Source: Bacteroidales bacterium
GTDB lineage: Bacteria; Bacteroidota; Bacteroidia; Bacteroidales; UBA932
Direction: 5' to 3'
NCBI GenBank assembly: GCA_017398335.1
Contig: JAFQGK010000031.1
Location: forward strand, 1-64,000
Length of the DNA: 64,000 nt
A program made the translations under genes and the position numbers. Position 1 is the first letter of the stretch, and every line of letters begins with the position of its first letter. Below are positions 24,641 to 33,965 of this stretch, one piece after another. The notes below the pieces were generated by a model. It saw only the letters and a list, made by a program, of their open reading frames with translations, was not told where the DNA came from and made no database searches.

Positions 24641-27217
24641 ATGAAACATTGGCTTTTACCTGCTGCATTGGCAGCATTTGTTTCCATATTCTCATCTTGC
24701 ACAGATGAGGAATATGGAACACGAATTCAGGCTTTGGACGAATCACACTGGGATGCTTCAATCTGGATCTCAGCACAAGATGCCGAGGTCGTTACAGGCA
24801 GAATCGCCGGCAAGAACATCCGCGCAGCAGACGGCGCCAGCTGGTTCGTGTCAACAATTGAGAACGAGGGAAACGTAATGTCTGCAAAGTGGATGACCTC
24901 CGCATTAGGTGTATATGACATTTATGTAAACAGCAAACTCATCGGTACGGAAATCCTGAAGCCGGGCTTCACCCACACCGGCAAGACAAAACTTTCTTTC
25001 ACATACGACATTACGGATGCATTCAAATGCAAGAGCGGTGCAGAGAACGTTCTGGCTGCACAGGTGACACCGGGATGGTGGGGGGACAAGATCGTGACTC
25101 CAAACAACCACGAAGGTATGGTGGGCAGGAAATGTGCATTCAGAGGTATTGTGGAGCTCACATTTGCAGATGGATCGAAGAAATATTATGGAACCGATCT
25201 CGAGAATTGGAAGGCTGGTATCGCAGGACCGGTAAAGCATGCGGCAATATTCGACGGTGAGTTCTATGACGCACGCGAACTTCCGGGATATGAAACTCCT
25301 GAAAAGCTCAGCACTCCGGAAGAGAACACTGAATTCCTTGGCAATATATTCCCTTCTGAAGGTGCAGAGGTATATCGTCGCGAAGATCTGACTCTACAGC
25401 CTGTAAGGGCCTACACTTGGAAGGACATTGAAGGTGCTTCTGAAGATGCATATGGTACAGTTGTGATTGCCAAGGAGTTCGCACCGGGAGAGCCTATCGA
25501 GATTGAAGAAGGTGAAACCCTTGTCATTGATTTCGGACAGAATGCCGCCGCCGTTCCTGCCTTTGTATTCAAGGCTGATGAAGGTACCGTACTCACTTGT
25601 CTCCCTTCTGAAATCATGAATGACGGCAACGGAGCCCATAGCAGAGGCATGGATGGTCCGGAAGGCAGCTGCCACCGTCTCAATCTCCGTACACCGGAGG
25701 ACGGAATGATACTGGAATATACATTTGGAAAGAGTAACGGATATGTAGATTATTCTCCAAGATGCACTTTCTACGGTTACAGATACGTAAGCATCACTGC
25801 AACAGATAACGTCAAGTTCAGATCAATAGTTTCTGTTCCTGTCACCTCCATAGCTAAAGATTTGGAAACTGGAACCATAACAACCGGTAACGAGCTCATC
25901 AACAAACTCATATCCAACACTTTATGGGGAATGTATTCCAACTATCTATCCGTTCCTACTGACTGTCCTCAGCGTAATGAAAGACTTGGATGGACAGCTG
26001 ACACACAGGTATTCACTGAAACCGGTACGTTCTTCGCCAATACAAACTCATTCATGCACAAATGGATGCGCGATATGAGGGACTCACAGTCAGACAAGGG
26101 AGGATTCCCAGGCGTTGCGCCATATGCTCAGTATGGAAACGACATGATGCGTCTCGGATGGGCTGATGCAGGAGTAATCGTACCATGGACCATATGGAAG
26201 CAGCATGGCGACACAGGAATGATCGAGGAGAACTGGGATGCTATGGTCCGCTTCATGAATCATATAGATGAAACAAAATACGACCACACTGTTCTGAAAG
26301 CCGAGAACCATAATTCTCAATGGGCTGACTGGCTCAGCTACGAAGCTCTCGAGAGCAGAAGCGGCAGAGGATTTACCGGAAACGACAGAAAGAAAGGAAG
26401 TCCGCTCGATGAGACTGTTCAATATTGGAACTACCTCAGCCTTTCGTATTGGGTGATAGACGCCGGCATGATGGCAGAAATGGCCACTGCAACAGGCAGG
26501 GATCCTGAGCCGTTCAAGGATATGGCAGAAGAAGCCAGGCAGATTATCTTCAGAGATCACCTCAATGCTGACGGTACATTCAAGAACCAGATACTCAATA
26601 CAATGCAGACTCCTGCATTATTCGCTTTAAAGAACAATCTGGTGGATGGTCAGGCAAAGGATAACATGATTGCGCGCCTGCGCGAGAATTTCAAGCAGCA
26701 TGACAACTGCCTCCAGACCGGATTCCTTGGTACATCCATCCTGATGCCGGTACTTACTGAAAACGGCATGGCAGACATAGCTTACGAACTTCTTTTCCAG
26801 AGGAAAAATCCAAGCTGGCTGTATTCTATCGACAACGGAGCTACTACAATCTGGGAACGCTGGAACAGCTACATGATCGAGACCGGAATGGGTCCTAAGG
26901 GTATGAACAGTTTCAACCACTATGCCTACGGATGCGTATGTGAGTGGATCTGGGAGACTGCTGCCGGAATTTCATGTGACTCGTCTCAGCCAGGCTTCAA
27001 GAATATCGTCATGAAGCCGATACCGGACAAGAGACTCGGCTTTGTCAAGGCAGAATACAAATCGCCATACGGTCTGATAAAGAGCGAATGGCGCTATGAG
27101 GGTGACAAGTGGATCTGGGATTTCACTATTCCGGAAGGAGCTACAGCTTCAGTAACACTTCCTGGTGAGACAGAATCGAAGACCTATACTTCAGGAACAT
27201 ACCAGTCAGTCAAATAG
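24641..27217 (+). CDS. GH78 alpha-L-rhamnosidase, lipoprotein
   Basis: An 858-residue lipid-anchored glycoside hydrolase (lipobox IFSSC, Cys20). The N-terminal half contains beta-sandwich domains (VYDIYVNSKLIGTEILKPG, VTPGWWGDKIVTPNN). The (alpha/alpha)6 catalytic barrel carries the GH78 hallmark DCPQRNERLGWTADTQVF, with the acidic residues of the active site, and later WADWLSYEALES and ATTIWERWNSY. A small C-terminal beta domain closes it. It removes terminal alpha-L-rhamnose from plant glycans or glycosides. The stop codon is TAG, one base from the stop of the convergent prfB gene, so no terminator fits between them. Confidence 0.93.
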   Translation: MKHWLLPAALAAFVSIFSSCTDEEYGTRIQALDESHWDASIWISAQDAEVVTGRIAGKNIRAADGASWFVSTIENEGNVMSAKWMTSALGVYDIYVNSKLIGTEILKPGFTHTGKTKLSFTYDITDAFKCKSGAENVLAAQVTPGWWGDKIVTPNNHEGMVGRKCAFRGIVELTFADGSKKYYGTDLENWKAGIAGPVKHAAIFDGEFYDARELPGYETPEKLSTPEENTEFLGNIFPSEGAEVYRREDLTLQPVRAYTWKDIEGASEDAYGTVVIAKEFAPGEPIEIEEGETLVIDFGQNAAAVPAFVFKADEGTVLTCLPSEIMNDGNGAHSRGMDGPEGSCHRLNLRTPEDGMILEYTFGKSNGYVDYSPRCTFYGYRYVSITATDNVKFRSIVSVPVTSIAKDLETGTITTGNELINKLISNTLWGMYSNYLSVPTDCPQRNERLGWTADTQVFTETGTFFANTNSFMHKWMRDMRDSQSDKGGFPGVAPYAQYGNDMMRLGWADAGVIVPWTIWKQHGDTGMIEENWDAMVRFMNHIDETKYDHTVLKAENHNSQWADWLSYEALESRSGRGFTGNDRKKGSPLDETVQYWNYLSLSYWVIDAGMMAEMATATGRDPEPFKDMAEEARQIIFRDHLNADGTFKNQILNTMQTPALFALKNNLVDGQAKDNMIARLRENFKQHDNCLQTGFLGTSILMPVLTENGMADIAYELLFQRKNPSWLYSIDNGATTIWERWNSYMIETGMGPKGMNSFNHYAYGCVCEWIWETAAGISCDSSQPGFKNIVMKPIPDKRLGFVKAEYKSPYGLIKSEWRYEGDKWIWDFTIPEGATASVTLPGETESKTYTSGTYQSVK

Positions 27218-27218
27218 A

Positions 27219-28286
27219 CTACTGGTTGTTCCCCATCAGGAACACTTTCATAAAATCGTTAAGATCACCATCGAGAACTCCCTGAGTGTCAGAGGTTTCA
27301 TGACCGGTACGAAGGTCCTTCACCATCTTGTACGGGTGGAGGACATAGCTTCGTATCTGCGAGCCCCATTCTATCTTCTTCTTCTGACCTTCGAGCTCTG
27401 CCTGCTTTTCCTGACGTTTCTTAAGTTCGATGTCATAGAGACGTGACTTGAGGATTCGAAGGGCATTCTGTCTGTTGTCCAGCTGTGAACGTGTCTCTGT
27501 GTTCTCGACTACGATTCCTGAAGGAATATGCTTCACGCGCACACCTGTCTCGACCTTATTGACATTCTGTCCGCCGGCACCACTTGAACGATAGGTATCC
27601 CATTCGAGATCTCCGGGATTTATTTCTATTTCTATGGTATCATCTACCAATGGATATACAAAGACTGACGAAAATGTGGTCTGACGCTTGCCCTGGGCAT
27701 TGAAAGGAGAAATTCTGACCAGACGATGCACACCGCTCTCAGCCTTGAGATAACCGAAGGCATAATCTCCTTCAACCTGCATCGTCACGGACTTGATTCC
27801 GGCATCTTCGCCTTCAAGTTCGTCTGTAATCGTCACCTTATATCCGTTACGCTCCGCCCAACGTATATACATACGCATAAGCATCGAAGACCAGTCATTT
27901 GACTCAGTACCGCCTGCTCCTGAATTGATGGTAAGCACGGCTCCGAGATTGTCTCCCTCTTCACCAAGCATATTCCTGAGCTCCAGAGCTTCAAGTTCCT
28001 CAACTACTGCCGCATACGCCTGATCGATCTCTTCGTCTTCAAATTCCAGAAGCACATTAAGGTCTTCGACACCTGACGCAATCCTGTCAAATCCTGTCAC
28101 CCAGAACTTTACACCAGAAAGTTCCTTCAGAAACTTCTCGGCCTCCTTCGGATCATCCCAGAAATCGGCAGCGAGAGTCTTCTCCGTCCTGGCGGCCACA
28201 TCCTCCCTCTTTGCTTCGACATTTATGCATTTTCCAAGCGTATCCACACGCTGCTTCAACTCTTTTATCTGTTCTGTACTTATCAT
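27219..28286 (-). CDS. prfB: peptide chain release factor 2
   Basis: A 355-residue release factor that reads UGA and UAA. The tripeptide SPF (in RISPFNAQGKRQ) marks RF2 and not RF1, and GAGGQNVNKVET holds the GGQ peptidyl-hydrolysis motif. The N-terminus (MISTEQIKELKQRVDTL) is complete and in frame. The programmed +1 frameshift site (CUU UGA) used by many prfB genes is absent: CTT is followed by GGA. It lies 51 bases downstream of asnA in the same direction. Confidence 0.97.
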   Translation of the reverse strand: MISTEQIKELKQRVDTLGKCINVEAKREDVAARTEKTLAADFWDDPKEAEKFLKELSGVKFWVTGFDRIASGVEDLNVLLEFEDEEIDQAYAAVVEELEALELRNMLGEEGDNLGAVLTINSGAGGTESNDWSSMLMRMYIRWAERNGYKVTITDELEGEDAGIKSVTMQVEGDYAFGYLKAESGVHRLVRISPFNAQGKRQTTFSSVFVYPLVDDTIEIEINPGDLEWDTYRSSGAGGQNVNKVETGVRVKHIPSGIVVENTETRSQLDNRQNALRILKSRLYDIELKKRQEKQAELEGQKKKIEWGSQIRSYVLHPYKMVKDLRTGHETSDTQGVLDGDLNDFMKVFLMGNNQ

Positions 28287-28337
28287 CAGTATATATACTT
28301 AATTCTGTAAATATAATCAAATTGTGTCCACCCCCAT

Positions 28338-29375
28338 CTACACAAGATCTATTCCCGCATCATGGCACTTTTCACGCATATCGTCCGGCCATATGCTGGA
28401 CTGAATTTCACCTATATGCGCCTTACGCAGAAGGAACATACACAGACGTGACTGTCCTAAACCTCCTCCGATCGTATAAGGAAGACGGCCTTCAAGCAGC
28501 ATCTTATGGTAAAGCAGATCCGATTTATGCACCTCTCCCCTAAGTTCGAGCTGCCGTTTCAAGGCTTCCTCATCGACCCTGATACCCATGCTGGATATTT
28601 CAAAGGCGCTTTCCAGGACCGGATTCCAAAAAAGCAGATCTCCGTTCAATCCATAATAACCATCATCATTGCGCGTGGTCCAGTCATCGTAGTCGGCAGC
28701 GCGTCCGTCATGAGGCAATCCATCGCTCAAGGCTCCACCGATTCCAATGATGAACACCGCTTTATGTTCCTTCACGACGGCGTTTTCCCTTTCCTTGGGA
28801 GACATGTCAGGATACATCTGAAGCAACTGCTCGGAATGAATGAAATACACATCTTCCGGAAGCATCGGCTCTATCTGAGGGAATTCCACATAAAGTTTGT
28901 TCTCTGTAACCTTTATTGCTTCATAGATCCTCCTGACGGTCTTCTTCAGATAGTCGAGATTACGCTGATCGCAGCTTATGACCTTCTCCCAGTCCCACTG
29001 GTCAACATATATCGAATGGATGTTGTCCAGTTCCTCGTCAGGACGCAACGCGTTCATATCCGTATATATTCCCCTTCCCGGCTGGACATTCATCTGCGCC
29101 AGCTTTATCCTTTTCCATTTTGCAAGAGAATGTACAACCTCCGCCTTCTGTTCTCCCATATCCCTGATAGGAAACGAGACAGGCCGCTCAACACCATTCA
29201 GATCGTCATTAAGACCTGTTCCGCTGAGTACAACCATAGGTGCCGTGACCCTGAGAAGAGCAAGCTGGGCAGAAAGATTATCCTGAAACATATCCTTCAC
29301 ATCCTTGATTGCCTTTTCAGTATTTTCAATACTGCCTAGCAGATTCCGATATTCCTTTGGGATCAATAAAGACAT
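28338..29375 (-). CDS. asnA: aspartate-ammonia ligase (asparagine synthetase A)
   Basis: A 345-residue cytoplasmic enzyme making asparagine from aspartate, ammonia and ATP. It shows the class II aminoacyl-tRNA-synthetase-like core of AsnA: MVVLSGTGLNDDLNG near the start, KWKRIKLAQ, GIYTDMNALRPDEELDNIHS, YVDQWDWEKVI, and the C-terminal GGGLGQSRLCMFLL. Length matches the family. It has its own promoter facing that of murI and is followed by prfB. Confidence 0.97.
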   Translation of the reverse strand: MSLLIPKEYRNLLGSIENTEKAIKDVKDMFQDNLSAQLALLRVTAPMVVLSGTGLNDDLNGVERPVSFPIRDMGEQKAEVVHSLAKWKRIKLAQMNVQPGRGIYTDMNALRPDEELDNIHSIYVDQWDWEKVISCDQRNLDYLKKTVRRIYEAIKVTENKLYVEFPQIEPMLPEDVYFIHSEQLLQMYPDMSPKERENAVVKEHKAVFIIGIGGALSDGLPHDGRAADYDDWTTRNDDGYYGLNGDLLFWNPVLESAFEISSMGIRVDEEALKRQLELRGEVHKSDLLYHKMLLEGRLPYTIGGGLGQSRLCMFLLRKAHIGEIQSSIWPDDMREKCHDAGIDLV

Positions 29376-29397
29376 CTTGTTCTGTTTTTGTAATTGA

Positions 29398-29405
29398 CAA
29401 AGATA
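29398..29405 (-). promoter_or_regulatory. -7 element of asnA
   Basis: Leftward TATCTTTG, 22 bases before the asnA ATG. It is divergent from the murI -7 element 23 bases away, so the two upstream regions overlap. Confidence 0.6.
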
Positions 29406-29428
29406 GTAAAGATTTCGTAGGGAATTTA

Positions 29429-29436
29429 TATCTTTG
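29429..29436 (+). promoter_or_regulatory. -7 element of murI
   Basis: TATCTTTG, 10 bases before the murI ATG, predicting a very short leader. The -33 region would overlap the asnA promoter. Confidence 0.6.
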
Positions 29437-29446
29437 TAGATTAGTT

Positions 29447-30205
29447 ATGGCAAAGATCGGAATATTTGATTCAGGAGTCGGAGGGCTGTCAGTCTTCAGA
29501 GAGATCCGCAAGGTTCTTCCTGAAGAGGAGTATATTTATTATTCAGACAGTGCCAATTGCCCATATGGAGAGAAACCTGTGGAATTCATCATAGATAGAT
29601 GCAGGAAAATCACCGAATTCCTTCTTGAAAATGGTGCGGAGATAATAGTAGTCGCATGCAATACAGCTACTGCCGCGGCAATCAAGACCCTCAGAGAAGA
29701 ATACCCGATCAGGTTCATCGGAATGGAACCGGCAATCAAGCCTGCCGCACAGATGACCAGAACAGGAGTTGTAGGAGTACTAGCGACAGCAGGAACTCTT
29801 AAATCAGATAAATATCTGAGACACAAGGAGAAATATGCTTCTGACATCAGAATTGCCGAACATGTCGGTGAAGGATTTGTGGAGCTTGTGGAAAACGGGA
29901 AGACATCAGGCCCGGAAGCCGAATCAACAGTTCAGCGCAGCCTGGAACCACTACTCGCAGCTGGAGCCGACACAATCGTGCTTGGCTGCACCCACTACCC
30001 TTTCCTTATTGATACCATCCGCAAAGCCGCTCAAGGCAGAGATATCACCATCATCGATCCCGCTCCTGCAATTGCAAAGCACCTTGTAGAAGTAATGGAT
30101 GAAGAAGGCATAGCTTATGGCCCGGACTCCGGAAAGTCATTTCATATCAGTCTCCATTCTTCAGGCAATCAGGAGCTGCTGGAATCCATATTCGGCAAAC
30201 TATAA
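29447..30205 (+). CDS. murI: glutamate racemase
   Basis: A 252-residue cytoplasmic enzyme giving D-glutamate for peptidoglycan. Both catalytic cysteines are in place, in VVACNTATA and LGCTHYPF, with the first-strand motif FDSGVGGLSV and the substrate loop YYSDSANCPYGEK. The frame is open for 46 more codons upstream, but that includes the promoter and crosses into asnA, so the ATG at MAKIGIFD is used. A strong hairpin ends the gene. Confidence 0.97.
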   Translation: MAKIGIFDSGVGGLSVFREIRKVLPEEEYIYYSDSANCPYGEKPVEFIIDRCRKITEFLLENGAEIIVVACNTATAAAIKTLREEYPIRFIGMEPAIKPAAQMTRTGVVGVLATAGTLKSDKYLRHKEKYASDIRIAEHVGEGFVELVENGKTSGPEAESTVQRSLEPLLAAGADTIVLGCTHYPFLIDTIRKAAQGRDITIIDPAPAIAKHLVEVMDEEGIAYGPDSGKSFHISLHSSGNQELLESIFGKL

Positions 30206-30209
30206 GACA

Positions 30210-30246
30210 AGATGTGGAAAGAGCCGTTTCGGCTCTTTCCACATCT
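30210..30246. terminator. bidirectional terminator between murI and the long leftward operon
   Basis: AGATGTGGAAAGAGCCG pairs perfectly with CGGCTCTTTCCACATCT: 17 bp with a 3-base loop, the strongest hairpin in the window. It is 4 bases after the murI stop and 31 bases beyond the stop of the DUF6515 gene. Confidence 0.85.
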
Positions 30247-30276
30247 GCCATCATATCCGGTAATTCTTCCGGTAGA

Positions 30277-31476
30277 TTATTTATAGAGCTGTCCCAGAAC
30301 CTCGTAGTAGAGATTTCCATCGACATTCACTGCCTGATAGATAGTATCGTCCACCTGATAGTAAACCTCACCTCTGAGCTTCACAGTCTTTCTGTCGCTT
30401 GGCAGACTCTCTACGAGTGCTCCTGCAGGAGGAACTATCACTTTATAATCGCCATCCGAATCAAGAACGTAGAAGACGCCGTTCTGGTAGTAATACTCCA
30501 TATCTGCTGCGGCATAGCTCTGAACCAATCCGAGGCTGTTGGCTTTGTCATAAGCTGACTGTGCAAGTGCATCAGCCTGAGCTATAGCCTGATTCTGGGC
30601 GGCTATTATTGCATTGTTCTGAGCTATGACAGCATTCTGTTCAGCTATATAAGCATAATTATCATTGATCTTGTTGTAAGTCCTTGCAACTGATGAGAAG
30701 TATGCCAGCCTTACTGCTGTCCAAGCCATTCCTGCAGCTATATTATGAGCTATGACTGTTCCATAATATGGTCTGATTACAACACCTGGTCTTGGCCTTG
30801 GATGTCTGTGACCGTAATATGGTCTGTGCACATGTGCAGGATAAACATATATTGCCGGTCTCATAGGTGGCTTGACTCCCACATGGTGCGACGGTTTGTG
30901 TGGTCTTGCGACATTTCCTGGCTCATGAGGATACACAACAGGCTTATTATGAGAAGGTCTGTTATGCGAAGGGCCATTCTGAGGACGGTCTGAAGGTCTG
31001 CTTACAGGACGAGTCACACCTATAGGTCTGTTCTGATTTCCTGGTTTGAATCCATTGTCAGGTCTCGATGACGGCTGACCGGCAGGACGTCCGACAGCAG
31101 ACGGTTTGTTATCGTTTGAAGGTCTGCCTGAATTTCCTACAGACGGTCTTGAACCTGATGGCGCAGCAGATGGTCTGTTACTGCCGTTTGAAGGCTTTAC
31201 AGCTCCTGAAGGATTTGACGGTCTTGAAGCCGACGACCTTGATGTCTGTCCCGAAGGTCTTGCTGTCTGCCTTGAAGCAGAAGAAGCTCCGTTTGAAACG
31301 GCAGGAGACTTACGGGTAGAGGTATTTGATGAAGATCTCTGTACTGATGTTGAACGTGACGAACCAGATGATGAGCGTGATCCCCCACTGCGCGACTGAG
31401 CGTATGCGTCAGTCTGAAATGCCATCAACGCTGAACCTACCAGCATTGCAGCCATTATCTTTCTTATTGCTCCCAT
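30277..31476 (-). CDS. exported low-complexity DUF6515-type protein
   Basis: A 399-residue protein with a signal peptide (MLVGSALMAFQTDAYAQ). Residues ~27-175 are almost only Ser, Arg, Pro, Asn and Gly. A His/Pro/Tyr patch follows (HKPSHHVGVKPPMRP, HVHRPYYGHRHPRPRPG), then a short heptad-like helix with repeats of the type IAEQNAVIAQNNAII. The C-terminal beta domain (PPAGALVESLPSDRKTV, YYQVDDTIYQAV) resembles DUF6515. The Ser/Pro/Arg region suggests a flexible, perhaps peptidoglycan-associated linker. It is the last gene of the leftward run, 40 bases after NamZ. Function unknown. Confidence 0.65.
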   Translation of the reverse strand: MGAIRKIMAAMLVGSALMAFQTDAYAQSRSGGSRSSSGSSRSTSVQRSSSNTSTRKSPAVSNGASSASRQTARPSGQTSRSSASRPSNPSGAVKPSNGSNRPSAAPSGSRPSVGNSGRPSNDNKPSAVGRPAGQPSSRPDNGFKPGNQNRPIGVTRPVSRPSDRPQNGPSHNRPSHNKPVVYPHEPGNVARPHKPSHHVGVKPPMRPAIYVYPAHVHRPYYGHRHPRPRPGVVIRPYYGTVIAHNIAAGMAWTAVRLAYFSSVARTYNKINDNYAYIAEQNAVIAQNNAIIAAQNQAIAQADALAQSAYDKANSLGLVQSYAAADMEYYYQNGVFYVLDSDGDYKVIVPPAGALVESLPSDRKTVKLRGEVYYQVDDTIYQAVNVDGNLYYEVLGQLYK

Positions 31477-31516
31477 AGTGATTGTGTTTTAGGAAACTGC
31501 TGAAGCAGTAACGTGG

Positions 31517-32794
31517 TTAATATAAGTAATACGTCTGCGATAATTCCCGGAAAGCAGCCTCGTCTTTCCTCCAATATTCAATGATGTCGCTGACTTTATA
31601 ATTCTTTATGAATTCCCTCCTAACATAATCCGTGCCACAAACTTTATCGAACAGTCCGACACCATTGGCTACCTGGAATGCTTTCTTATCCGGATAAAGC
31701 TCCGCAACTGCCTGCATGACATAGAATTGCGTGTCTGTAAGACGTGCTTTTTCATAGTCTGTAAAAAAATATTGAAGGCCCTTCACAAGTTTGCCTGCAA
31801 GGCTTCCGAAATATGGTTTATACCATATGGTGCGAAATGATATACCTGGAAGATCGTAACTTTCAAGTCTTTCCTTCAGCTTTTCCGGATCAAGCCACAA
31901 AGCTCCGAACACCTGGAACGGAAGCGTATATCCTATTCCGATATTCATAAAGCCATATAATTCGCCGCAGATGCCCGATGAAGCATAATACATCGGAGAA
32001 TCCTTGAACGGAATGTTTGGAGATGGCAAAACCCAAGGAAGACCTGTATCTTCATATACCATATCTCTTGTCCATCCTTCCATAGGAATAACAGTGAGCT
32101 TGCATTTCGCAGGTTCCTGATCACCTTTCTGACCTCGGTTCAGACCTTCGGAATTGATCATCTGCGCCAATTCACCGACAGTCAGCCCATATACATAAGG
32201 TATCTTATACTGACTTACAAAAGAGTTGAAAGGCTGCTCCACGTAGCACCCCTCTATCTTATTGCCTCCCAGAGGATTAGGACGATCAAGAACCATTACC
32301 TCAATATCTTTTGCGGCACATGCTTCCATTACAAGGCCCAGAGTGCTGATGAACGTATATGAACGGACTCCGACATCCTGAATGTCATATACCATCACAT
32401 CAATTCCCTCCAGCATTTCCGGAGTAGGCTTTCTGGTAGATCCATAAAGAGAATACACCGGAAGTCCGGTCACTTCATCCTTTGAGTCCTCTATCTTGCC
32501 ACCGGCGTAGACATCACCTCTTACTCCATGCTCCGGGCCGTACAGAGCGACAAGATTTACCTCCGGAGCCTTGAACAGGATATCTATGGTAGAATTCAGA
32601 TGTCTGTCCACACCGCTCGGATTGGTAACAAGACCTACCCTGCGGCCTTCAAGCCCCGCAAAGTTCCTCTCACGAAGTACCTCTATTCCGGTCTTTATAT
32701 TAACCTCGGTCCCAACCTCGGTCCGGCATTGCGAAGAGACGCTGACGGAGACAAGAAAAATTGAAGCTAAAAGCAATATGAATCGTTTTCTCAT
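31517..32794 (-). CDS. namZ: NamZ-family exo-beta-N-acetylmuramidase (DUF1343, GH171)
   Basis: A 425-residue exported protein of the DUF1343 family. The Bacillus and Tannerella members release terminal MurNAc from peptidoglycan fragments. Signal peptide to about residue 21; then RVGLVTNPSGVDR, ALYGPEHGVRGD with the conserved E-H pair, YDIQDVGVRSYTFISTLG, VLDRPNPLGG, LPWVLPSPNIPFKDSPMYY and GALWLDPEKL, all hallmark segments. It lies between the serpin gene (16 bases) and the DUF6515 gene. With the AmpG-like permease upstream it makes a sensible cell-wall salvage pair. Confidence 0.9.
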   Translation of the reverse strand: MRKRFILLLASIFLVSVSVSSQCRTEVGTEVNIKTGIEVLRERNFAGLEGRRVGLVTNPSGVDRHLNSTIDILFKAPEVNLVALYGPEHGVRGDVYAGGKIEDSKDEVTGLPVYSLYGSTRKPTPEMLEGIDVMVYDIQDVGVRSYTFISTLGLVMEACAAKDIEVMVLDRPNPLGGNKIEGCYVEQPFNSFVSQYKIPYVYGLTVGELAQMINSEGLNRGQKGDQEPAKCKLTVIPMEGWTRDMVYEDTGLPWVLPSPNIPFKDSPMYYASSGICGELYGFMNIGIGYTLPFQVFGALWLDPEKLKERLESYDLPGISFRTIWYKPYFGSLAGKLVKGLQYFFTDYEKARLTDTQFYVMQAVAELYPDKKAFQVANGVGLFDKVCGTDYVRREFIKNYKVSDIIEYWRKDEAAFRELSQTYYLY

Positions 32795-32810
32795 AAGTCT
32801 TTTCTATATT

Positions 32811-33959
32811 CTACAGATTCATTATCCTGCCGGCAAACATAATGTTATCCTTCTGAGTGTCAGCGATAAAGAACACAAATGGTCTGTCCACAGTCATTTT
32901 TTCGTATGAAGACGGACGTGCGGAAGTCAATCGTATCTGAGCACTTGTCACTGCAGCTGCCTCAGTACCCTTTTCAGAAATTTCAACATAGCATTTCTGC
33001 CTTACCTGATCGAGGACAAGAGGTCCCATCTCCGCGATACCACTGAAATCAGCTGCTGCTGAAAATGCCGTCCTGATGCCCATCTTCTGCAGAGAATCAT
33101 TCAGGAGCAGTGAGGATTCAGCCTTTACCTTAGGCATCCTGAGCTGCACTTCCGTAGGCTGGAGTGACGCCAGAGCAGTCTTATATGCATCTTCTGACAG
33201 ATAGCCTATGACCTCGTTCATATCGAGATCCTTAGGAGGGAGAAGGACATACATTGTATAACGTCCGCCCTCATATGGAAGTTCAACCAGCTGGCATCCC
33301 ATATACTCGGCATAATTCATATATGCCTTGCGGGACATCATCTTTACCTTCGATTCCGTCACAGAGCCATAGAACGGAGCGTCGAATGTCATGTGTTCAT
33401 CAAACGGGTTGAGCCAAGGAGCATTGAAATACAATGCATTGACCAGAACCATCACGACATTACGTCCAAGTTCATCGATTATCTCGGTAATCTTACCGTT
33501 AGTATGCTCCGAGCACCAGTTGTTTATCGCCTTGACTGTTGCGGGATCTCCGAAATTGAGAGTAGTGACAAGAGCATCGAAGTCCTTCTGCATCAGGTTC
33601 ACATATCTGTTTCTGACACTGAAGTTATCATCTACCCACAAAGAGTTGACTGAATTGACCGTAACCGTATCGTTACCTCCAAGATCCTCTGCCTTGAAAA
33701 TGCAATCATTCAAAGCCCTGCTGAACTCTGCCTTTGTTTCTCCCTCTGCACCCTCAGCCAGCATGGACAGGGCAACTCCAGCGCTATATGGAGAAATAAC
33801 AAGATTCTCATCTGCATTCACCGTAGAAGCTACGCTTCTGATGAAAGACATAGAATAAGCTATTTCCGAACCAGGTTCTGCCGTAGGTGCAACATATTTG
33901 GGTCCACAAGAAATCATTGCGGCCGCTCCTGCAATTGCCATAATTAAAGTCTTTTTCAT
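32811..33959 (-). CDS. serpin-family protease inhibitor, lipoprotein
   Basis: A 382-residue lipid-anchored serpin (lipobox AMISC, Cys18). The serpin core is complete: NLVISPYSAGVALSMLAEGA, VNALYFNAPW, VELPYEGGRYTMYVLLPP and the closing RPFVFFIADTQKDNIMFAGR. The hinge of the reactive loop, EKGTEAAAVTSAQ, is of the inhibitory type with small residues at P15-P9. If counted as in antitrypsin, the scissile bond falls near Leu-Thr-Ser, but the loop is about four residues longer, so P1 is uncertain. It lies 6 bases after the AmpG-like gene. At the cell surface it would guard against serine or cysteine proteases of host or competitors. Confidence 0.92.
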   Translation of the reverse strand: MKKTLIMAIAGAAAMISCGPKYVAPTAEPGSEIAYSMSFIRSVASTVNADENLVISPYSAGVALSMLAEGAEGETKAEFSRALNDCIFKAEDLGGNDTVTVNSVNSLWVDDNFSVRNRYVNLMQKDFDALVTTLNFGDPATVKAINNWCSEHTNGKITEIIDELGRNVVMVLVNALYFNAPWLNPFDEHMTFDAPFYGSVTESKVKMMSRKAYMNYAEYMGCQLVELPYEGGRYTMYVLLPPKDLDMNEVIGYLSEDAYKTALASLQPTEVQLRMPKVKAESSLLLNDSLQKMGIRTAFSAAADFSGIAEMGPLVLDQVRQKCYVEISEKGTEAAAVTSAQIRLTSARPSSYEKMTVDRPFVFFIADTQKDNIMFAGRIMNL

Positions 33960-33965
33960 AACTGA

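Noticed and set aside
27165..27446. Rightward frame overlapping the ends of GH78 and prfB
   Set aside because: Overlaps two certain genes in other frames and has no start signal.
28506..29339. Rightward frame of 277 codons opposite asnA
   Set aside because: Antisense to a certain gene, with no recognisable motifs.
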